Shown: positions 58,872 through 64,000 of the stretch, piece by piece | Layout of the letters: each line of letters begins with the position of its first letter | How positions within the stretch are numbered: position 1 is the first letter of the stretch | Source: Candidatus Nanosyncoccus alces | GTDB taxonomy: Bacteria > Patescibacteriota > Saccharimonadia > Saccharimonadales > Saccharimonadaceae | Direction of reading: 5' to 3' | Assembly: GCF_004138395.1 (NCBI RefSeq) | Contig: NZ_PRLM01000006.1 | Span: forward strand, 1-64,000 | DNA length: 64,000 nt | Made by a program: the position numbers and the translations under genes | Notes under the pieces: model-generated | Database searches by the model: none | The model's input: only the letters and a program-made list of their open reading frames with translations | What the model was told of the DNA's origin: nothing

Positions 58872-59549
58872 ATGAAAGAAAAAATCGGAATTGTTGTAGC
58901 GGTAGAGCCTGAAGTGATGCAGTTCTTCGAGGTCTTCGGAGCGCCTACATACCATTTCGGTGAAGGCCACGGATATGAAGTGTGGGCGTGGAACAAATAT
59001 CCGGCCGAAGTCTATCTCATAGAGAGTGGATACGGAGAAATCGCCGCGGCTGCTGCCACCCAATGTCTTATTGATAGATGCAATGTCTATAAGATTATCA
59101 ATTACGGCGTGGTCGGCGGGTTGCATGAAGGACTTTCGGCACAAGTGGTTGGGACGGTAAGAAAGATCGTACATTACGGTTTTGATCTATCCGTCGGTAA
59201 AAAATATCCGGTAGGAAGATACCCAAACCAGAAAGATTTATTCCTTTCGCCCAAGGCAGATGCCCTGCCGCAGGCGTGTTTTGACGAACTTCCGGAATTT
59301 GTTTGCGCTTCCGCAGATAAATTCGTGGGGCCCGGAAAGCCAAAGCGGAAGCTTAGAGAAGAGTTTGGGGCCGACGTCTGCGAGATGGAAGCCGCTGCAA
59401 TCGTGATCACTTGCAACAAGAACAATGTTCCATGCAGTTTTATTAAGGCCGTATCGGACGGTGTAAATGAAGGCGAGGAAGCTTTTGAACAAAATGTCAC
59501 GAGTGCTGCTAAGGCCTGCGTCGAAGTAATTGCACGTTGTATCCTTTAA
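58872..59549 (+). CDS. MTA/SAH-nucleosidase-like nucleoside phosphorylase family protein
   Basis: 225 aa from ATG 58872, with GGGGGG about 8 nt upstream. GIVVAVEPEVMQFF begins the fold; GVVGGLHEGLS is the phosphate/ribose loop region; CEMEAAAI holds the Met-Glu that contacts the ribose, and FIKAVSDG holds the catalytic Asp. It would cleave the N-glycosidic bond of a nucleoside such as methylthioadenosine or S-adenosylhomocysteine, or of a purine nucleoside. Base composition is more GC-rich than its neighbours, which may mean transfer. It lies in the insertion between rplK and rplA. Confidence 0.85.
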   Translation: MKEKIGIVVAVEPEVMQFFEVFGAPTYHFGEGHGYEVWAWNKYPAEVYLIESGYGEIAAAAATQCLIDRCNVYKIINYGVVGGLHEGLSAQVVGTVRKIVHYGFDLSVGKKYPVGRYPNQKDLFLSPKADALPQACFDELPEFVCASADKFVGPGKPKRKLREEFGADVCEMEAAAIVITCNKNNVPCSFIKAVSDGVNEGEEAFEQNVTSAAKACVEVIARCIL

Positions 59550-59570
59550 GGTCGCGAAAGCGGCCTTTTT
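59549..59570 (+). terminator. Terminator after the nucleosidase gene
   Basis: AAGGTCGC-GAAA-GCGGCCTT hairpin with five T's, overlapping the stop codon. Confidence 0.8.
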
Positions 59571-59581
59571 GCTTACACATA

Positions 59582-59641
59582 TTGACAGAAGTCTAAAGTG
59601 TGCTATAACGGCAGGATATGGGCTTTTGAGCCCGTTTTTTT
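59582..59641 (+). promoter_or_regulatory. Strong promoter followed at once by a terminator hairpin
   Basis: TTGACA (59582-59587) and TATAAC (59604-59609), 16 bp apart, then GGGCT/AGCCC with seven T's (59620-59641). A transcript would be only about 26 nt unless the hairpin is bypassed. It may be an attenuator for the two-gene unit downstream. Confidence 0.5.
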
Positions 59642-59752
59642 GCCAAAAGAGCATTTATGTGTTAAAATAAAGTTGTAGGTTAGAGTTTCTGGGGACTGTT
59701 ATTGTAAGTAAATTCTACTTAAGTATCTTAAAAAGGAGGTGATTAAGATTTT

Positions 59753-60778
59753 ATGACTGTTGAAGATTTAAATAGTTTTTTTGGACTGAAATTCTCTGGG
59801 GTAAAATGCCCCGGCTGCGGGAACTTCATTGAATTTAATAATGGAGAAAAACTTGGAGATTTGTTTAGCGATTCTGTCTATCTTGACATATATTGCAACG
59901 ACTGTGGCTGTGCTATGGAATTTAATGGCTACGGGTTATTAAACGAATTTTCTTGTCAAATCTACATACCAAGTAAAGATCGGTGGGGGGTTAATGCAAC
60001 AGAATCAGTTGGAAAGATATCTCTTACCGATTTAAATCTAAATTACGAAGCGGAAGAGCTACGGTTCTCGCCGAGGGCCGAGAGTCTTGTACACGATGAT
60101 CTACCTTCATATTTTGAAGACCATTCAGACATTGATTGGTATTCGGATATGGCTGATTTCGACGTAGTGTTTAAGATTCCTAATCTCGAGGCGTTCTGTG
60201 TCTTTAAACCCGCACAAAACGAATCGAAAACCGAAGATAGTACCCAAGAAACGCCTAAATCTATGAGCCAAACAAATAATGAAAGGACGTGTGTCAATTT
60301 GAAAAACAAGATTAATCTGTTCGGGACCACTATGGAGTTCGGGCCAAATAACGACTCGAACTTGGTTTGTACTATGCTCGGCGTAGCCGTAAAAACAGAT
60401 GACGGCAGTCTGCATGTCTATGACAAGAAGAAGATCATCAACACCGGCGACATGAAGCTCGGCGATTTCCCGATTTTCTTGATGCCTGACACCAAGGTAA
60501 AAGTCGGCGAAATGATCAAGCGAGACGACGGCAAATACTGCTTCGTCGAGGAGGTCTGCGCCGATGGGCGTATCAAGGCGATCGCACCGAAAGAGAGCGA
60601 AGTTCGTACTCTAGTGCCCGTCGAAAATCTGCTGGGCTGGAAGCTGTATACCAAGGTGGTCTGCCTACTGGACAGCTTTACCGGCGATAACGGAGTCAAA
60701 GGATTATTCGGCGACGGCGACGGAATCGGCAAAATGCTGATGGTGGCCGGCCATGATGTCTGGAGAATTTTCGAATAA
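59753..60778 (+). CDS. Unknown protein with N-terminal zinc ribbon
   Basis: 341 aa. Residues 15-60 hold CPGCGNFIEF and CNDCGCAMEF, a two-knuckle zinc ribbon. A linker (about 160-185) precedes a beta-rich C-terminal domain (about 190-341; KVGEMIKRDDGKYCFVEE). The C-terminal part recalls a phage-associated Firmicutes family in which the next gene is a Met/Leu-rich protein, as here. The ribosome site AAAGGAGGTGAT is a near-perfect anti-SD match. The first half is AT-rich and the second half clearly more GC-rich, so it may be a fusion of two origins. Confidence 0.6.
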   Translation: MTVEDLNSFFGLKFSGVKCPGCGNFIEFNNGEKLGDLFSDSVYLDIYCNDCGCAMEFNGYGLLNEFSCQIYIPSKDRWGVNATESVGKISLTDLNLNYEAEELRFSPRAESLVHDDLPSYFEDHSDIDWYSDMADFDVVFKIPNLEAFCVFKPAQNESKTEDSTQETPKSMSQTNNERTCVNLKNKINLFGTTMEFGPNNDSNLVCTMLGVAVKTDDGSLHVYDKKKIINTGDMKLGDFPIFLMPDTKVKVGEMIKRDDGKYCFVEEVCADGRIKAIAPKESEVRTLVPVENLLGWKLYTKVVCLLDSFTGDNGVKGLFGDGDGIGKMLMVAGHDVWRIFE

Positions 60779-61232
60779 TCCGACGCGAAACGACACGGTA
60801 CAAAACAATACATATTTTGAAGAGGGTGTAAAACCGCTGGAGGACGACCTCCCTTTTGATATGCAAAGCCTGATGCCGTTCCTGTTGCTCTCTGAGAGTG
60901 GGCTATTCGGCGAAGGGCTTAACTTTTCCGGAGAAAGTACCCCGTTCAAATCAGATTTCAGGCAGCTATTGCTGCTCTCGTCTATGATGAATCCTGCAGG
61001 CGAAGGTCTCAATTTTCTCGGCGGCGGTAGCAGCCCTCTGGGTCTGCTGCTTATGATGAAGATCATGTCAAAAGACAGAGAACAGACCGCAGACGCCGAT
61101 TCGACGACAGGTGGAGAGCACGGATGCGACTCCGGCAAGGGGATTCAGTTGTTGAATCCCAGTGGATCAGCAGCCGAAGAGCACAAAGAAGAGCCTGGGG
61201 AAAGCCCCGGGAACGACTCTGACGAGACATAA
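60753..61232 (+). CDS. Met/Leu-rich protein paired with the zinc-ribbon gene
   Basis: 159 aa, starting 26 bp inside the end of the previous gene. MPFLLLSESG, LLLLSSMMN and LLLMMKIMS are hydrophobic Met/Leu blocks separated by Gly/Ser-rich parts. The C-terminal 45 residues are acidic and disordered (TTGGEHG, HKEEPGE, NDSDET). I know similar gene pairs only from phage-like contexts in Firmicutes; the function is not known. GC-rich. Confidence 0.55.
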   Translation: MMSGEFSNNPTRNDTVQNNTYFEEGVKPLEDDLPFDMQSLMPFLLLSESGLFGEGLNFSGESTPFKSDFRQLLLLSSMMNPAGEGLNFLGGGSSPLGLLLMMKIMSKDREQTADADSTTGGEHGCDSGKGIQLLNPSGSAAEEHKEEPGESPGNDSDET

Positions 61233-61253
61233 AATCCATCACGCCTTTATTTA

Positions 61254-61276
61254 CCCCTCTTCAAGAGGGGCTTTTT
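61254..61276 (+). terminator. Terminator before rplA
   Basis: CCCCTCTT pairs with AAGAGGGG with a tiny loop, then a T tract. Confidence 0.85.
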
Positions 61277-61298
61277 CTTGCAAAAATGAAGATTTTTT

Positions 61299-61304
61299 GA
61301 TATA
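61299..61304 (+). promoter_or_regulatory. -10 element of rplA
   Basis: TATAAT about 60 nt upstream of rplA. The leader contains GGGAGGAGAG and, just before the ATG, GAAAGGGAAAT as the likely ribosome site. Confidence 0.5.
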
Positions 61305-61365
61305 ATATGGGAAGTTAATTTAACCGTGGGAGGAGAGAATCCGCTAGCACCACAGAAAGGGAAAT

Positions 61366-62283
61366 ATGGCCGAAGAAGAGGCTAAAAACTTAGATAATAC
61401 CGAAGCTACAGAGGTAGTGGAGGAAGTCGTAGAGACAACCGAGCCAGAGACTTTTGCGAAATCTGGTAAGAAATCCAAAAAACATATCGAAGAAGTAAAA
61501 GCCGAAGAAGAGCGCCAAGCTCGCAAGGCTGAACGCAAGGCTGCTGAAGTCGTAGAAAAACCAAAGGGTGCTATTCCGGTAACTCGTCCTAAAATCGAGC
61601 GCCGTGGCAAAAAATACCAAGAAGCTGCTAAGCTAATTGAAAAAGGTAAGAATTACACTTTGAAAGAGGCTGTCGATCTAGCTATTAAGTCTAGCCCTGT
61701 AAAGTTTGATGCTAGCGTAGAAGTTCATGCACGTCTCGGCGTAGACCCACGCCAGGCTGATCAAAATATTCGTACCACCATGGTACTACCAAATGGCAAC
61801 GGTAAAACTATACGCGTAGCCGTATTTGCGCCAGCTGATATCTGCAAGGGTGCGAAAGCTGCCGGTGCCGATATTGCCGAAGATGAAGAATTCTTGAAAC
61901 AACTAGAAAAGGGTACGATTGATTTTGACGTGTTAATTTCTACTCCACAATATATGCCAAAGCTTGGTAAATTTGCGCGCCTACTTGGCCCTAAGGGCTT
62001 GATGCCAAACCCGAAGGCCGGCACCGTAACTATGGATGTAGAGAAAGCTGTAAAAGAAGCTAAGGCTGGCAAGGTAGAATACCGTGTAGACAAGCAGGCG
62101 ATTGTGCACATTGGTGTAGGTAAAGTTTCGTTTGGTGCAGATAAACTAATCGAGAACGCAAATGCTTTCTTTGATTCTCTAAAGGCACAGAAACCAGCGT
62201 CGCTTAAGGGTACTTATGTAAAGTCAGTATTTATTACTACGACTATGGGCCCCTCTATCGCAATCGAAAACCTATACAACTAA
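61366..62283 (+). CDS. rplA: 50S ribosomal protein L1, long N-terminus
   Basis: 305 aa. The L1 body starts near residue 80; typical blocks are SSPVKFDASVEVHARLGVDP and LLGPKGLMPNPKAGTVT, ending with TYVKSVFITTTMGPSI. The first 75 residues are an extension rich in Glu, Lys and Ala. L1 forms the mobile stalk at the E site and in many bacteria represses its own mRNA. A terminator follows. Confidence 0.97.
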   Translation: MAEEEAKNLDNTEATEVVEEVVETTEPETFAKSGKKSKKHIEEVKAEEERQARKAERKAAEVVEKPKGAIPVTRPKIERRGKKYQEAAKLIEKGKNYTLKEAVDLAIKSSPVKFDASVEVHARLGVDPRQADQNIRTTMVLPNGNGKTIRVAVFAPADICKGAKAAGADIAEDEEFLKQLEKGTIDFDVLISTPQYMPKLGKFARLLGPKGLMPNPKAGTVTMDVEKAVKEAKAGKVEYRVDKQAIVHIGVGKVSFGADKLIENANAFFDSLKAQKPASLKGTYVKSVFITTTMGPSIAIENLYN

Positions 62284-62290
62284 GATTTAG

Positions 62291-62319
62291 GAAATAGCCC
62301 TGCGGGGCTATTTTTTTGT
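62291..62319 (+). terminator. Terminator after rplA
   Basis: AAATAGCCC/GGGCTATTT hairpin and seven T's; nearly the same as the terminator after rubrerythrin. Confidence 0.88.
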
Positions 62320-62333
62320 GGTATACTAAAAAT

Positions 62334-62900
62334 ATGAATTTAGACTTTAGCAATTTGGGCACACCAGAAATGATAATTATGGCGGCAGCAGGGCTAGCGC
62401 TACTGTTTTTTGGCTATCGCATTAAGAAAATTGCATTCTTTATTATTTGGTTTATTTTAGGCTACAATTTAATGACGTTTTTGATGCCGACGGTTAATAA
62501 TTTAGTGCCGCAGATTGCTGAGAGCAACTTGTATCAAATGCTACTGCCGATTGGTGGTGGGTTACTTTTGGCGCTACTTGGGTTTTCCATTGAAAAGCTT
62601 TGTGTAGGCGGCATATGTTTTGCACTAATAATGGTAATAACGGTGCGGTATTTTGGTGCGGAAATGCAAACTTTAGCGATAGGCGGGGTGATCGGCGTAA
62701 TAGCAGCTGGCGCAGCAGTAATGATGATGAAACCAGCCACCATTATCGCTACCGCTACGGCTGGGGCTTATGCATTGACTTTGGCGATCCTTACACTGTT
62801 TCCGGATATTAGCAAAGAAACTTATTACTTTATTATCCTAGGTGGGCTGGATGCGATCGGCTCGGTATTTCAGTTTCTTACGGCTAAACGCATCATGTAA
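62334..62900 (+). CDS. Polytopic membrane protein, DUF4203-like
   Basis: 188 aa from ATG 62334, 6 nt after TATACT (leaderless). Six to seven short hydrophobic helices with few charged residues fill the length; FFGYRIKKIAFFIIWFILGY and GGGLLLALLGFSIEKL resemble DUF4203-type proteins. No catalytic motif. Function unknown. Confidence 0.6.
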   Translation: MNLDFSNLGTPEMIIMAAAGLALLFFGYRIKKIAFFIIWFILGYNLMTFLMPTVNNLVPQIAESNLYQMLLPIGGGLLLALLGFSIEKLCVGGICFALIMVITVRYFGAEMQTLAIGGVIGVIAAGAAVMMMKPATIIATATAGAYALTLAILTLFPDISKETYYFIILGGLDAIGSVFQFLTAKRIM

Positions 62901-62910
62901 CCCCTTAAGC

Positions 62911-62939
62911 TTGACTTTTTTGCATAAGTGTGCTATAAT
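62911..62939 (+). promoter_or_regulatory. Promoter of the frameshifted membrane-protein gene
   Basis: TTGACT at 62911-62916 and TATAAT at 62934-62939, spaced 17 bp. The leader of about 60 nt contains GAGAC/GTCTC and ends in an AAGGAG ribosome site (62992-62997). Confidence 0.65.
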
Positions 62940-63007
62940 AAGGCTGGATCCTGCGAAAGGGTTACACTAGAGACTAAATGTCTCGCACCTTAAGGAGTTG
63001 AGCTACT

Positions 63008-63305
63008 TTGAAAAGTTATTTTAAAAAGCATTATAGGTTTTTTTGCCATATTAGCTGCCTTGATTGGTTGCAATCTGTGCACATCCGGTTTAACGATTTT
63101 CGTTATAACTGGCGAAATCGTTGGACATAGCGCTCCGCTGTACGTAATCATAGGATATGCCCTTGGTATTATCTTTTGGGCATCAAATGTTATTTTCATC
63201 TATTTGAGAGAAAAGGACATTAGAATTCCAGATTCTATAACAATCTTAGATTTTATGATATTCGTGGCTTATTTGGTAATAATGTCTATCTATTGTTTTT
63301 CTTAG
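63008..63305 (+). pseudogene. Small membrane protein with an apparent frameshift in a T7 run
   Basis: The ribosome site AAGGAG suits a TTG start at 63008, which reads LKSYFKKHYRFF and then leaves the membrane-protein frame. Dropping one T from the run at 63038-63044 joins it to the downstream frame (FAILAALIGCNLCTSG...), giving a 98-aa protein with three helices. Otherwise the long frame has only a TTG at 63060 without ribosome site. Either a recent mutation, a phase-variable tract, or a sequencing error. Confidence 0.5.
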
Positions 63306-63320
63306 CACAGCAGTTTAGCT

Positions 63321-63347
63321 TAGCCGCCTTTATATGGCGGCTTTTTC
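63321..63347 (+). terminator. Terminator after the small membrane protein
   Basis: AGCCGCC/GGCGGCT hairpin followed by T's. Confidence 0.8.
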
Positions 63348-63365
63348 CTGTAGTTATTTTCCACC

Positions 63366-63394
63366 AAAAATCACCCCATGGGGGGTGATTTTTT
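63366..63394 (-). terminator. Terminator of the rplJ-rplL operon
   Basis: AAAAATCACCCC/GGGGTGATTTTT, symmetrical; on the minus strand it follows rplL. Confidence 0.85.
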
Positions 63395-63419
63395 ATAACA
63401 AATTAGCTAACCTTGTAAA

Positions 63420-63794
63420 TTACGCGAGTTCTACGGTCGCGCCAGCTTCTTCAAGAGCTTTCTTCATCGCTTCAGCGTCCGCCTTAGCAACTTTTTCCTT
63501 GACGGTAGCAGGAGCACCATCAACGATAGCCTTAGCCTCACCGAGGCCAAGCCCAGTAGCTTCCTTTACAGCCTTGATGACTGCAATCTTTTGTGCGCCA
63601 GCATCTTTCAAGACAACGTCGTATTCAGACTTGCCTTCATCAGCGCCAGCGTCACCAGCACCACCAGCCGCCACAGCTACAGCTGCTACAGGCTCGATGC
63701 CGTATTCGTCTTTTAGCAAAGTTTTGAGTTCGTTAACCTCAAGCACGGTCATATTGACCAACTCTTCGGCCAACTTTTTGATATCAGTAGCCAT
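63420..63794 (-). CDS. rplL: 50S ribosomal protein L7/L12
   Basis: 124 aa. N-terminal dimerisation domain (about 1-35), an Ala/Gly hinge ([19 protein letters not shown]), and a C-terminal domain with [20 protein letters not shown], which recruits translation factors. Start ATG 63794 has GAAAGG upstream. It follows rplJ by 21 bp. Confidence 0.98.
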   Translation of the reverse strand: MATDIKKLAEELVNMTVLEVNELKTLLKDEYGIEPVAAVAVAAGGAGDAGADEGKSEYDVVLKDAGAQKIAVIKAVKEATGLGLGEAKAIVDGAPATVKEKVAKADAEAMKKALEEAGATVELA

Positions 63795-63815
63795 AAATTT
63801 CCTTTCTGATTAATA

Positions 63816-64000
63816 TTAAGCGGTTGCTTCTTCTTTAGCTTCTTCGACTGGTTTTTCTTCAGCTTTTGGTTCTTCTGCAGGCTTTTCCTCGGTTTCGGTT
63901 TTTTCTTCAGCCGGTTTAGTTTCGATAGTTTCTGGCTTGTTTTCAAGCGCAGAAACTACACCGTTGATGCCGGACAAAAGCGTATCCACCACCTGAGCGA
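63816..64000 (-). CDS. rplJ: 50S ribosomal protein L10, C-terminal part (5' end outside window)
   Basis: The last 60 codons are visible. VDTLLSGINGVVSALENK is the C-terminal helix of L10 that binds L12 dimers. It is followed by an acidic tail rich in Glu, Lys, Pro and Ala of about 40 residues, an extension not present in typical L10. It directly precedes rplL. Confidence 0.88.
   Translation of the reverse strand, partial: AQVVDTLLSGINGVVSALENKPETIETKPAEEKTETEEKPAEEPKAEEKPVEEAKEEATA

Noticed and set aside
60704-61138. A 144-codon minus-strand frame
   Set aside because: It lies opposite the end of the zinc-ribbon gene and the Met/Leu-rich gene, both with better starts and coupling.
62940-63000. 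A leader related to the attR-side RNA, sharing TCTCGCACCTTA with 10051-10062
   Set aside because: Only 12 nt are shared and the surrounding folds differ; chance is likely.
1-64000. Recoding of TGA (genetic code 25 or 4)
   Set aside because: Several well-defined genes end in TGA (for example the CapA-like gene and the P-loop gene at 30581-31072), and no conserved frame runs through TGA.

Overview
This window is bacterial chromosome with a prophage end on the left. It most likely comes from Candidatus Saccharibacteria (TM7) or a close Candidate Phyla Radiation relative. The case rests on a compact genome with many small membrane proteins, TGA used as an ordinary stop (which argues against Gracilibacteria and Absconditabacteria), charged low-complexity tails on SecE, L1 and L10, a class III ribonucleotide reductase with rubrerythrin, few biosynthetic genes, and many ATG starts placed 6-10 nt after a TATAAT box, as expected for leaderless mRNAs. 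No rRNA gene is present, so the placement is an inference.

Positions 1-10140 are the right end of a prophage. It holds a packaging-like gene and a ParB-domain DNA methyltransferase (minus strand), an alpha/beta hydrolase, a lysis cassette (coiled-coil membrane protein, GH25-Cpl7-LysM endolysin, holin), a strong GC-rich RNA-like hairpin, small early-type genes, a C5 methyltransferase with a convergent Bsp6I-like endonuclease and a further nuclease-like gene, an attenuator-like leader, and a tyrosine integrase. It ends in a 44-nt copy of the 3' part of tRNA-Thr(GGU), read here as attR. The intact tRNA and most structural genes should lie left of the window.

Positions 10141-46460 are core chromosome: a small CDF transporter, SDR oxidoreductase, rubrerythrin, rmuC, lepB, an HtrA protease, prmC-prfA, nrdD-nrdG, gpsA, a UvrD-like helicase-nuclease, rpmG and a CofE-like ligase. 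Alpha-glucan enzymes follow (GH57, a glycogen-synthase-like GT4, GH97; a GT35 phosphorylase lies at 54.9 kb), then CapA-like, beta-lactamase-like and CAP-domain surface proteins. A VTC / DUF4956 / beta-helix module stands divergent from a two-component system and a MacB-like ABC transporter. The NrdD lacks a recognisable glycyl-radical motif.

Positions 46460-53760 look like an accessory island ending at tRNA-Gln(CUG). It has a CDF transporter between 34-bp direct repeats, small unrecognised genes, several long RNA-like inverted repeats (including a leader with a potential kissing loop), and a hexapeptide-repeat beta-helix protein. No integrase or transposase was found in it.

Positions 53760-64000 return to core: an acyltransferase, glucan phosphorylase, secE-nusG-rplK, then a 2.6-kb insertion (a nucleosidase and a two-gene unit of unknown function) that separates rplK from rplA, a frameshifted small membrane protein, and rplL/rplJ on the minus strand.
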